DNA of 64,000 bases, from the NCBI GenBank assembly GCA_030248215.1, contig JASANG010000398.1, positions 62,001 through 126,000 on the forward strand, written 5' to 3'. A model generated the notes under the pieces. The model was not told where the DNA came from. It saw nothing but the letters and a program-made list of their open reading frames with translations, and did not search any database. Positions 46,231 to 57,140 of this stretch are shown piece after piece. The stretch is from Enoplolaimus lenunculus (lineage: Eukaryota > Nematoda > Enoplea > Enoplida > Thoracostomopsidae). The translations under genes were made by a program, and so were the position numbers. How positions within the stretch are numbered: the stretch's first letter is position 1; each line of letters begins with the position of its first letter.

Positions 46231-46814
46231 CACGAACTTTGAACTGTGAGAATTGTTATCGTTAGAAATAAACAATTTTGAAAATTTACGTATATACAAA
46301 AATTTTAAGAAAGATAACAATAGTAAACAAGTAAGTTCTGCGAAAAGCGACATTGCTAAGCGAAATTTGCGCTAGGGACCGAACATAAACAATCGAAATG
46401 CCTGGTACCAAAACCTTAAAAATATTTTACGAAAATCTAGAAACTAAAAGTTAGCAACATTTTAACCAAAATCTTAGTTTAAAAGGCTGCATTTACTGAC
46501 CGAAACAGTTTCAATATTTTTCTGGTTTGATTTACAATTAGATTTTTGGTGGTTGCTTTGCTTGAGAAAAGTTGCTTCAGAATTGTAAGTTGGTATATTT
46601 TTTATCATACCTAAAGTTTGATGTTTTAAATTCATGTAGCATTTTAAATGGAAACTAAATAGAATGAATAATCAGCCGTTGAGGCTTGAAATTCTCTCCT
46701 CGCCCACCCGCCCGCCCACTGGGGCAACATCAAAATGTTAAACTTGTAGGTACGCGTTTGGCAGTATAACTTATGTGCCAGCCCCATCACTTATTCTACA
46801 ATTAAGGCCTACAA

Positions 46815-47700
46815 ATGTGCTCTCTTGTCCGCTCTTTAACGCAATATCCACCTTCAATTATACTGCTTACTAGGGTGTTCGTCTCAATTGATATACATGT
46901 AGCGTTATTGGTTGTTAAGGAAAGACCCGTTAAAACGGAAAATTTAATACGGAAAGTTTTTTCAGACCGTTTGGTCAAAAGTGTCTCCTACTCCCGTTCT
47001 CTCTCCCGCTTGGTCTTTCAAACGTTCGCAATGTAGGCATATTAAACGTTTAGCGACAAAAATACAAGCATTACAACTTATACATTAGCGACAAAAATAG
47101 GTTCTGACTAACGCTAAATGTTCTACGCAAGGCTTAACCGCAAATAACTTAATGGAAATTTAACAATATGGAACATAACAGTGCAAATATTCGTACATAC
47201 TGATAAGAGCACTATACACGTATTTAGACAAATATAACTCTATCAAGCTTGGGTAAGCACAAAACAGCACAAATTTGGTCCCCCCGCAATAAAAGCAACT
47301 TTCTTAGCAACGACATAAGTAGGTTCTAGTTGACATTTAGGCTGAACGAACCGAGAAAAGCGAAATACATTTTGGCGTTGGAAAGAAATTTCAAAACGGA
47401 ATACAAAATAACTAAAGTTTTTCAGCCGATTCGGCCATACTTTTTACTTGTATCCATCCCTCTCTCCCGCTCTTTGTTTTTGAATTTTCGTCAAAAACGC
47501 TTTACAAAACAAATATACACCTCTTGCTACAATTTTTATTTTTTCGTCTTTAAAATAATGCCAACTTTGCGAAACAGTAATTTTTGCGCAAAGCTTACGT
47601 ACTTAAAGCAGGTTTTGACCGCAAAATTTTGTTATACACGTCTGTACAAGGAACGTATACTACCTAACACATTCAATAACAGAACACAACCACACTGAGC
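46815..47700. repeat. Diverged direct duplication of about 430 bp
   Basis: Blocks such as AAAGTTTTTTCAGACCGTTT followed by TCCCGTTCTCTCTCCCGCT near 46955 reappear as AAAGTTTTTCAGCCGATTCG followed by CATCCCTCTCTCCCGCTCT near 47413, and GCGACAAAAATA words occur at 47052 and 47090. No coding gene is supported; ORF 47330-47698 sits across the second copy. Confidence 0.5.
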
Positions 47701-47719
47701 TAACTACAACAAACAGATA

Positions 47720-48300
47720 CGTATATTCAGCAATAATACACAGGATATATAAAATTACAAACTGATATACAGGTTACTAGCTCACATACATAAGCTCTAA
47801 ACCCACACGACCTCAAAATTGGGCTGCTCACAAGTGAAACACGACGACTGAGAACTAGCTTTCAAGACACCAGCGTTACTTTTCTTCGCTAAACGTACAT
47901 ATTCAGCAACAATACACAGAATATAGAAAAGTACAAAATGAAATGAAAGATGACGACTTGGAACCAAATTCTGACACATTAGCCTTTCTTTTTCTTGGCT
48001 TATTCAACAATACTGGAAACCAGGTTCCGACACAACAGCCTCACTTTCCGTCCCTACGCGTATATATTTAGCAATGCTGGCAACTAACTTCCGACACAAC
48101 AGCCTTCGCTAAACGTATATATTCAGCAATACTGAGAACCCGGTTCCAACACACTAGCCTTACTTTTCTTCGCTAAATGTATATACGTATAAAAGTACAA
48201 AATTATATACAGGTTGCCAGCTCATATACATAAGCTCTAAACCCACACGACCTCACAATTTAGACTGATCACAAGTGAAACATGGCGACGACGCTAAACG
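47720..48300. repeat. Tandem repeats of about 65-70 bp inside a larger direct repeat
   Basis: The phrase CATAAGCTCTAAACCCACAC followed by GACCTCA occurs at about 47789 and 48228 as the edges of a 440-base direct repeat. Between them a unit containing TATATTCAGCAATACTG and GGTTCC(A/G)ACACA(A/C) is repeated about four or five times with drift. Confidence 0.65.
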
Positions 48301-48510
48301 TGCAGAAACACGTTTTTCCAAAAGCAGGCCAGGTTTCTTGCGCTTTGGCGTAACAGACGTTTCGGAGACAATTGCTGCAGATGTCGAAGGTTTAAAGTCC
48401 GCCTCAATGTTAGGTGCAGGATTAACGTCGCGCTCGTTGCTCGGTTCGCCAGTATACACGTTGCTTAGTACGCTTACACTCGTTTCGCCAGCATCCTTAC
48501 AAGTGGATGA
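48253..48510 (-). CDS. Unrecognised exon-like frame ending SSPCFTCDQSKL
   Basis: On the - strand an acceptor-like CACTTGTAAG near 48498 opens a frame reading DAGETSVSVLSNVYTGEPSN, a polar middle, a basic patch TPKRKKPGLL and the end SSPCFTCDQSKL before a stop. The end is duplicated at 47797-47870 as SSQSSCFTCEQPNFEV, as part of the larger direct repeat. Nothing I know matches. It could be the last exon of a gene interrupted by transposon C, or repeat-derived noise. Confidence 0.3.
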   Translation of the reverse strand, partial: SSTCKDAGETSVSVLSNVYTGEPSNERDVNPAPNIEADFKPSTSAAIVSETSVTPKRKKPGLLLEKRVSARLASSPCFTCDQSKL

Positions 48511-48608
48511 GTTATGAAATAAATAGCATAAAAATATATTGAACAGGTTATATATGCGATGAATAGTTAAATGGCGTTCGGTTCAACAGTACTTAGTTTT
48601 TGATTCAC

Positions 48609-48791
48609 TTGAAAAAGTAACCAATTTTGCAACAGTACCGTCACACAACTGTGGATCGTACTGTTGCAAACGTGACCAATATGAGTTACGGTTCGATTCT
48701 TGTCATATTCTTTTCATGAGGATAATGCAACTGACACGATTGTGCATCGCATCGGCTACATTAGCCTCTTTGAAAGAATATGACGAGAATC
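48609..48791. repeat. Insertion with hairpins inside the left arm of transposon C
   Basis: The left arm has about 170 extra bases compared with the right. The insert has two inverted pairs: GCAACAGTAC (48629-48638) with GTACTGTTGC (48658-48667) around a palindromic CACAACTGTG, and GATTCTTGTCATATTCTTTT (48695) with GAAAGAATATGACGAGAATC (48772-48791). Likely one or two tiny MITEs. Confidence 0.65.
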
Positions 48792-50246
48792 ACTTCGCAT
48801 TTTTTCAGTTGTATTAGCGGGTTTTTCATTGTCAAACAACTATTTGTCGCATTTAGTTCATTAATTACGATTTGCACAGAGAAAAACTTTATAACACGCT
48901 AAATGTGAGTTATTACAATGGTAGGTAAGCTGAGGGATTTGTTGTTGCGTTTATTGTATATTATTAATTACAATTTGCGTTGAAACACTCTATGATACAC
49001 GGAATTTAAGCTAGTACATCTATATGTAAAGGTTTGCCAGTATGCTTTACTACGGATGTACTAACCAAATTTAGTGTACTTTTGAGTGTTTCAACGATAA
49101 TTGTATTTAAGGTACTATAAACACAATAACAAATCGTCGCCTTAAGGTTTTGAGAAAAATCAAAATTTCTGTTTCCTGACATAACCACTAGGAGTGTATG
49201 AACGATTTTAACGTATTTTATTACGCAGATCAAGCAATGTAAAACGCTATTTATGACAATATGTAATGATGTAGTAATAATGTGATATGAACATGTTTTG
49301 TACTTTGCTCATTGTGAAATTTAAGTGTATGGCGAAAAATCGTGACTTGGAACGTGCTGCTACTATTTACACTGTCTAAGCTCATTCTGTAATTAAAACT
49401 TTAATAATTCTTCAATTGGTGACAAACAATTATGGCGACTTAGCACGTTTTGAAGCTTCTTAGGAACAACTAATTTATTTCGAGAACACAAACAATTCCT
49501 TGTTAAATTTCATTACAATGAAGCTACAGGGTGACGATGTTTTAAAATCTTAACACATCGTATCCGTAGTTGTTATAAAACTAGAACAACAAGCTAATGT
49601 CGTCAATAAAGGCATTTATGTCAGAAAATCATTCTTCTTCGTTTGCATTAGCTGTTTCTGAAATATCTTGATAATATCCAATATATTTTCGAGGAACAAC
49701 GTCGAAATGTAACAATATACTAATTAGGCTTATTTTTCTCATTAACGGTAACTAATAAAATAGCTAGTCGGTGAAACTTGCAACGGGTAACAATGGATTC
49801 TTTTCAACATAAAAATGAACTAAATTTTTGGGAAAGTCAACTCCTTTGATTAAATGTCCGCTCGCGCTCGTAGTTCAGCATTTTTAAACATTTTTTGATT
49901 AAATACAAAAGTCTACGCATTTATCAAACAAAAATCTTACTGTTTGCAAAAAGTGACATGATATCTTGTTTTTCGCTTTCGATATCGGCAAAACATTTGC
50001 ATACACGGGCTCCAGGTGTGGACTACATACTCCACGCATTGGATATAAATGCACAAGTATCCATTGCGCATCGTATGCGTATCTGACCTGAATGAATTAA
50101 TGAGCCAGTATGAATAATGGAGAAGTCTACATACAATGTTACAAAACAGCATGTTAATATTTTTACATAGGAAGCGACTTACTAAAACACTAAATATTAA
50201 TGACCGCTGTTTCAAAAGTGAACTCTTCCAAATTTATATAAAAACT

Positions 50247-52262
50247 TCAAAAGTATATATTTTTAATTACTTTTAGCAACAATTGATCGTTGTATTCAAT
50301 ACGAAATGCTCTGGCGGCTGGCCAGTTAATTAGACAACGCTTAGTGACTCCAATTTGCTCCGACAACGCCTTGAGGTTGAAAAAGGCGCTATGCTCCATA
50401 TTTGTAACCTGCAAAACTATTTGAAATTATTCCAAGAGATATTATTAAAGTTATTTACAAAACACACAAAATAGTAATAAATTTTTTTATCTATACATTG
50501 AACTCCAATATTTATAAAACAGTCATGTGTTTGAATCTAAGAAATTGCAGTTCTTGTAATCACTAAAATTATTTACTTCATATTTAAATTTGTCACGACA
50601 TTTGATAGCCCCGCGAATAATGTGGAACCATTCGTCAACCGTATAAATTGCGCGATGCCGCTGACGTTCCTTCTCAATTGCTGCATGCATGCTGTCTACT
50701 TCCATTGTAGTATGACCTCGCTCCAGTACTGTGTACTCAATTGCGCGAAGACGTGGCAACACTTTACTTTCCATCATATAGCACAGCAAGCTAAGAACCA
50801 AACTGTTTTTATTTTGGCCCCAACATCCGTCGGAAAACAAAAATAGGACATCAGTCAGCTTATTTGCAAAGTTACATGCCCATTTCTATAAACATGAACC
50901 AATTTCGTTTCCACCACGTCTGCCTTCGTGCTCTGGCCATAAGTAACTGAATCCTCGCTTAGAGCTATCCATTATTGTGAAGTTGAAAATTGAAAGCTTC
51001 CTTTTGTAATAAAACGTGCTAACAGGAGACCATGGTGCGTATAGAACCGATTGCAGATCGAATGTGCAATATTCTACTGATTGTGACTGCAATGCTTGTT
51101 TTTTGTATGTTTCTTTGAGTTCTCGGCATTGTTCGACGCGAGTACGATGATCCTGCAGTGCCTGCGGATCTGGAGCTTCCTGGAATTCATCAGGGTTTCG
51201 AACTACCTCGCATATTGCACATTGGTCCTTCTTCGGTACATGAAATTTCAACGGAGGCTCCACTGAATGAAAAACTTCTTAATAATAGTGATCTTTAATA
51301 ACCGGCAAAGCTTTCGCCCGGCGCTCTGCACAAAACAAGCGATACATTTCTGCAATACTAAGTCCCTTTTCAAGATACTCACAACTGGATGAACTTCGGC
51401 AGTAGTGTGACGGAACTCTAGGAAATTTGGCAATATGTTCACGAATAGCTTCGGTAGCTTCAGTATTACGCCGCTGTTTTGAGCTGGAGCCTCTGCGATC
51501 GGGACGCTCGTTTGATCCATGGGCAGTAACCGGACACTCAAGTACTTTTTTAGAAACGGCGAGAGTAGAACAAAAGAAACTCAAACATACCCGATGGCCT
51601 TCACAAATCGCGGCAGTACTTGCACAGTCAGCGCCATCCGTACATTTAAGTGTGTATTGACGAACTATTTGTCTGCACGTTCTTGAGCCATCACGTGGGC
51701 GTCGTCGTTTCACCGGAACTACTTTGGCGGCTCCCCATAAGAACGTTTTGCACCCGTCATAGCTTAAAGCATAATACTCAGCACACAATTGTCTACGTCG
51801 CTGTTCACTAATTATGTCAACGCAGCGTTTTTTACAGCAACACCGAACAGGGCGCGGTTCAGCCCTAGCAATGCGCTTTGCTTTTCGTTCAATATTGCGC
51901 TTCCACGGTTCCGGACATGCATGTCCCTTATGAGCCCGTTTCGGTTTTACTACCCCAACCGTTTTCTCCGATCCACCAAACTCATCGGTTGCTAACGCAT
52001 CCGAATCGCTCCCGGTCTCACTACCGCGTGACCTATTCACAAAAGTGGTATCACTGTCGCTCACACCTGATAAATGTCCACATATTGAGATTTCTGCACA
52101 ATCATCTTCTACACTTCTGCGATTGCCTGTTACTGACCTAAATTTGGCTTTATTTAGCTTTGAATCAACTCCAAACTCCAAACTGTCTTCACTAGAATCG
52201 CTGCATTCACTTTCAAGTACCTTGTCAATAACTTGCTGTGTAGTATATTTATTGCGGGCCAT
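50247..52262 (-). CDS. Transposase of transposon C
   Basis: Starts at ATG 52262 (MARNKYTTQQVIDKVLESEC). One frame of 562 codons to 50577, then a GT-AG intron (50576-50409) and 54 codons to the stop at 50247; about 615 residues. Order: acidic Ser-rich N-terminus with a basic patch, Cys cluster RPVRCCCKKRCVDIISEQ with YYALSYDGCKTFLWG, SHYCRSSSSCEYLEKGLSIA, HVPKKDQCAICEVVRNP, candidate D1 in CTFDLQSVLYAPWSPVS, D2 in FSDGCWGQNKN, D3 in ERGHTTMEVDSMHAAIEKE, then NMEHSAFFNLKALSEQ at the end. Only two in-frame stops break it (TAA near 51280, TAG near 50887), so it was active recently on this scale. Same superfamily as A and B but only distantly alike. Confidence 0.88.
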
Positions 52263-53071
52263 TTATACGCTTTAGTGAAGTCTAAACACTGTGCAACGTA
52301 TAATAGCCCTACCTAAAACGTGCTCCCAAAAACTTCAGTCCTGAAATTTCTGCTATTGTTTTCATTCTAGTGCGATCTTTATAACTACTGTAGGTGTTAT
52401 TTTGGATTTCATTTGTTAATCCAACATCTTGCTATTAAATAACTAGCTATGTAGTTGCAAAACAAATACAATGTTTTTAGATGTGAACATCAGGAATTCG
52501 CACCATTAAAGGTAGCTGGTGACGTTAAAGGGCGCGCAAAACAATGATATTACGGACAGTCATTATCTCTGCTTCTTTACGTCGCTCAGAACTGGTGGAT
52601 ATACTTAAGATTAGGCAGTTTTCTGTTCTCGTTCATAAATTCCTTAATGTGCTAAGTCACGGAGTGAAACTTAGCACAATTTGTAATTTAACAGCGATTC
52701 AAACCCTGTATTATTGGATTTATCAACTTTTTGCCACTTGTCATAACATCTTATTATAATGCTGCAGGACTTAGATCTTAATGCTATTAAATTCGCTGTG
52801 TGTTTTTGTGCAGACTACTTTGGAAACTCAATTTCGCAAAATTTGGACTTAAAACGTTTTGTAATTAAGGCGACGAAATGCCTCTGCTTACCTACCACTG
52901 TACTAACTCAAATTTAGCGTGCTATAAAGTTTTTTCAGTGCAAATCGTGATTAATAAACTAAAGGCAACAAATAGTCGTTTGACAAAGAAAATGAACTGA
53001 TACAACCGAGAAAATGCGAAGACAGTAATCATTGAATCAAAAAACGACGAAACTGTTGAACCGAACGCTGA

Positions 53072-53143
53072 CTATCGATGCTAACCAGGCCAGGCGGCTA
53101 GAGTAAATGTTCCCCCTTTGTTCCAGGGCGGCGCATCGATAGC
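53072..53143. repeat. Short imperfect palindrome beside transposon C
   Basis: CTATCGATGC at about 53072 and GCATCGATAG at about 53134 are exact complements; the sequence between has GGCCAGGCGGC and AGGGCGGC words. It begins four bases outside transposon C. Confidence 0.55.
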
Positions 53144-53437
53144 CTTGTTCACTCATAGCTCAGCAGCTTACTCTCAACTCTCACTCATACACGATCAAAC
53201 ACCTGCAAATATCCAAAATCTATCACAACTAGCAAGATAGGATCGGTCGCGCATAGTAAAGTATTCATGAAAAGTAAATTGCAGCAAAAACGTTTCTCGC
53301 CGCTCAGATTCCGGACTTAAAACGCGAGAACCAAAAGCGTCAGAGAACGGACTGTGTGTGCTGATACTGCACTTTAAACAAAAAGAAATTAACTTAAGAA
53401 AATGAACGTTTTGAGCAAACGTTGGAACGTGGGGTAT

Positions 53438-54933
53438 TTAACTAACTACTTGGCACAAGCACTGACCAAAATTTAATATCTTCCAGAGATTGTGTAGTGG
53501 ACTGATATGGATTAAGCTCCGAGTCGCTAAAGCTGCTGTCAGTGACAAAATGAGAGCGCACATTATCAGGCTCCTCGTAGACATGTTCACTTTCAACCCA
53601 CGAAGAAATACTTTGTATTTCAGAAGGTTCAAGCGCTTGCCTCTAAGGTAGCGTATCGAGTCTCATCTTTTCGGCATTGTATCTTGCCAAGCGTCGACGA
53701 TTAATCATTAACCTGAACAAAATGAGCCTTACATTAGATAGCAATCATTTTTACTTGGTAATTTCCGATCGTGCACAATATCAAAGGGTTCCACTTGTAA
53801 TATACCCGAAGCGATACGTCTTTCTGATCAGAAAATTTTTTTGGTGAAACATCAAACGACAAGTGGGATTCTTGTATCAGCCCACCATGGAAGATCAATT
53901 CTTGCAAAAACTACAAGAGGTAACCGGCAACGCAAGACATACCTAAAACTGAACTATGGCTAAAAGACAAACTCACATTGTAAACAATCCAATCAATGTG
54001 TCTGCAATAAGGCATCCAAGAGATGATTTGACTAATGTACCAGGATGATTCACTACAATCATTGCAGGCGTTGAGACATCTCTACCAGTAGGTAGCGTAC
54101 TCAATGTCAACGACGTCGACGTCGTTGTAACTGCCGCAGTTTTAGGTGTAGTCGTACTTCTGACAGGAGTTGAGCTGTAAGACAACGAAATAACTGCAGA
54201 TGTAGAATCAGTAAGATGTATTGACACGAATAATAGTAGTAGGCTGGGATGTCTTACACTGCGTAGAACGCGTGGTTGAAATACGACGAGCACTTGTAGA
54301 GGTGCACAAAGAATGAGACGTCACGGCAGTAGTAACAAGAGGGACCGACGAACTAAAATAGTGAACGACGCTGTATGGGAAAATTTTCCTTGTGCAATAC
54401 GAGAGGTTGGGAAATAGCTCAATCTCGCCGATAAACAACACGCTTGGCGTAAAAGTAGTGATTACAACAGGCGACGTGGTTGATGTACTGCTGAAATTTA
54501 ACCGCATAATTTAGCAGGACCGGGCATAAGACTTAATACTAACATGGCACCTTTTTTCATCTCATATTGAAAACGATAAATCAAAATAAATATAAACAAA
54601 CACACACCCGATCAAAGCTGATAAAGCAGAGGCTACACAACACACCTTGCAGAATTAAAACACGAAAATCCACTGAGATCAAAGCAGCATAACGTTGCCA
54701 GGCAGCAGTACTCGTCGCTGCTTGCGACTATGTTGCGCAATAGAGGCAATGGACTCCGTAAATTTGTACAGTTGAAATAGCATACATCCATCGGTGGTGG
54801 ACCATACATCGACAGCGTAGTTGCACTCGGACAGTTCAACGAAAAATAGCTGACAGCAGGGGTACACACAATTTGTGTGTTCAAACATCGACACGCGCTG
54901 TAGGCCTACAATACATAATAAACATACATGCAC
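53438..54933 (-). CDS. Mucin-like single-pass membrane protein, unrecognised, probably broken
   Basis: On the - strand the blocks run: a Cys-containing N-terminal part (CTPAVSYFSLNCPSATTLSM, 54884-54660), a Ser/Thr-rich stretch of about 150 codons (STTTPKTAAVTTTSTSLTLS), a hydrophobic segment LGCLIADTLIGLFT, then after a GTGAGT donor near 53975 and a TTCAG acceptor near 53716 a basic stop-transfer stretch NRRRLARYNAEKM and an acidic tail with EHVYEEPDNVRSHF. The layout fits a type I membrane protein with an O-glycosylated stalk. The reading is interrupted in a few places. It could be a host gene, a host pseudogene or a glycoprotein gene of some mobile element; nothing known matches. Confidence 0.4.
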
Positions 54934-54956
54934 TTATATATGTATGTAATTTTAAT

Positions 54957-56445
54957 TCAGGCACCGAACATTGTTTCTGTCGAAGACTATGCACTCATTC
55001 AAAAAGCGTCCAGAAACCAAACAGAATTCTTTCAAATTATGCCTAAAGTGGAAAGTGCAGTGGATTTTGAAAACTATTGCTCCACGTTTGGATTTTGACC
55101 TCTGACGGAACAGGATACCTATATTGTCATGTATCAGCTAATTCGGACGGTACAATATCTCGCCAGTCTTAATATTGTTCACCGCGACATATCTGCGGCA
55201 AATATTCTGTATCTACCTTGCCACAAATACCCGATTTTAATTGATTTTGGAGGAGCCGTATACAGCGAAAGCCTTAAAATACGGCTAGGACCTAGCTGCA
55301 CACCGTGCACTATGCCCGAATTGCGAAACATCCGCTACTATAGTTTACCTTGGTACAACTCCAACGTCCTGAACACAAAAAGTAACTTTCTGACCTGCAC
55401 CACAGATCCTGAAGCAGTGTTTAATTTGTTTTTTGACACTTTGCCGGAGGACGCAACGTTATGCACTCCCCCAGCATCCGGGTTCACATTTGCAACTCCT
55501 GCTGCTACTCAATTCAGCACCTCTGATGGCAACAGTAGTTGGGCAATTAACCCAGTCTGTACCAATTTCAACGACTACGATACCCCAGAAGTTCCAACAC
55601 TTCAAACAAAAGAAGTGCAAACGGATACTACTGAAACAACTGTCGGGGATAACGGTAATTTACTTGTGCCTCAATGTTTCGGCTTGAATGCAGTTGCTAC
55701 TTCATTGAAAAATATTCTTAAACTGCAATGTGCACTACATCCAGCGAACGATGCATTTCGTTATTGCGATCAAGAAGTGCAAACTGCTCTAGAACTTGAC
55801 CTAAAACTAACCAAGGAGTATCATGAATCTAACTTAGAATGGGAGAGCAATGATAAACAATTTTGCCCTTTATGTTTAACTCGAGAACCTTTCGAGCAAG
55901 GATGATTCCTATTTTCGAAAGGAAATACCTCATCTCACAGCGCAAACCACAACTACTGCCCAGTTTGCGATGGACACCACATGGATCGAACGATTCAAAA
56001 GTTACTAAGTCGTGGTCATCTTATTGCTGCAGGTATATCAATTTGTGTTACACAGGCAATTACAAGTTTAGGTCACATCCCTCTCTACCAGGGTGCGACC
56101 GGATATCCGGCTCCGGCAAAAAATAGGCATCCGGCTCCGGTATTTTTTCTTGCCGGATATTTGTTTAAAAATTTGAAAAAAATGAAACTAATTGACTTAG
56201 ATTGACTTACTTTTAAACTTATAAAGGAATATGAGATTAAATAAACAATCGAATTAACTATCCGGCTCCGGCTATGTCAGTTTTTAGTATTCGGTCGCAC
56301 CTTGCTCTATACCTATGTATATTTTAAAAACGAGTGGCCCACTCTAATTTCAAATACTTTCAAAGCGATGTGCCCAAGAGAGCCTCTTTACACCAATATA
56401 AATCCTGAGCAATTTGGCAAACATTGGCAATGTATCGAACCATAA
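54957..56445 (+). pseudogene. CDC7-like protein kinase, apparently intronless and interrupted
   Basis: The kinase core is clear: a hinge-like part (FFQIMPKVESAVDFENYC), the helix LIRTVQYLASLN, catalytic loop IVHRDISAANILYL with the HRD Asp and the metal-binding Asn, and DFGGAV. The spacing and the IMP...HRD-x-x-x-x-N-(F/I)-LY pattern resemble CDC7, the replication-origin kinase, but the APE motif and the usual C-lobe are not recognisable; instead comes a long polar region (VQTDTTET) and two Cys pairs (FCPLC, YCPVCDGHH). The N-lobe with Gly loop and Lys was not identified with confidence. The frame runs without introns, broken in a few places and split by a MITE at 56089-56304. It may be a retrocopy, or a gene carried by a mobile element. 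Confidence 0.6.
56089..56304. mobile_element. hAT-type MITE inserted in the kinase gene
   Basis: Begins CAGGGTGCGACCGGATATCC and ends TCGGTCGCACCTTG. Flanks CTCTCTAC (56081-56088) and CTCTATAC (56305-56312) form an 8-base target duplication with one change. Coding-like sequence stands on both sides. Same family as 42023-42457. Confidence 0.88.
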
Positions 56446-57100
56446 GTTGAGCAAACGAAACTGTCATGGAAGACAAGATCATGGCTGCCACACGCTAAAA
56501 ACAGCACCATTGAATAAATCTAAGCACTGATGTACTGGTATATATGAACTTAGCATGACAAGTAACAGCTATTGTCTACTCAAGCGTGACTGTCGTTGTT
56601 GTATTTCAGTTGTGGTTGCTTTGATTCCTCATTTGCAAATCCACACATAGATCTGATTCGCAACGATCACTTTTGCTGCTATCATGGGATTGACAAATCG
56701 ACTAATACTACCGTGTGTAATCATAGGTCAATGTCACAGTAATGTCAACACCAGCGACCAATGTATACATGTGAAATTGGTTGGAACTTTTTGCTGTAAA
56801 CACGGCACTTCGTGTCCACTATACAGCAACAAATACCCGTTGCTGTCTTTGAACGGCTATCCTCAAATGGATGATTATCGCAAAAGAAAACGAAGGTGTA
56901 AAAATACAAAATAACTGTAGACAATGCTAATATAATTTCTTCCTGTTAACTTTATTGGAACGGGGCGGTAGTTGCTGTTGTTTTGTAAACACGGTTTGCG
57001 GTATATTTAAAGTTGTCAAAAAAGTTGTTATGGTGTTATATTACACTACCACCACCTGCCCCTGCGGTTCAACACTAACTGCCCCTTAAAAGCGGTAATC
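56446..57100. other. No supported gene
   Basis: The + frame 56684-56914 has several Cys residues (FCCKHGTSCPLY) and a basic end (RKRKRRCKN), but no match and no splice context. It could be a further piece of the kinase-bearing element. Confidence 0.3.
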
Positions 57101-57140
57101 ATTTTTCAATGGTTGAGATTTGCCGAGTGCCTTTTATTTT

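Larger units (their letters stand above)
48574..53068 (-). mobile_element. DNA transposon C, nearly intact, with long inverted arms
   Basis: About 4.5 kb, antisense to the host gene. Perfect 17-base inverted ends GCGTTCGGTTCAACAGT (48574-48590) and ACTGTTGAACCGAACGC (53052-53068). The similarity continues inward for a few hundred bases: CTTCGCATTTTTTCAGTTGT at 48791 pairs with sequence near 53013, and GGTAGGTAAGC at 48922 pairs with sequence near 52892. Repeated subterminal units with AAATTTAG...GTACTAA-like words stand in both arms. A full-length transposase frame lies between (52262-50247). No target duplication was evident. Confidence 0.87.

Noticed and set aside
51427-52275. + strand frames over transposon C
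   Set aside because: Antisense to the clear transposase frame on the - strand.
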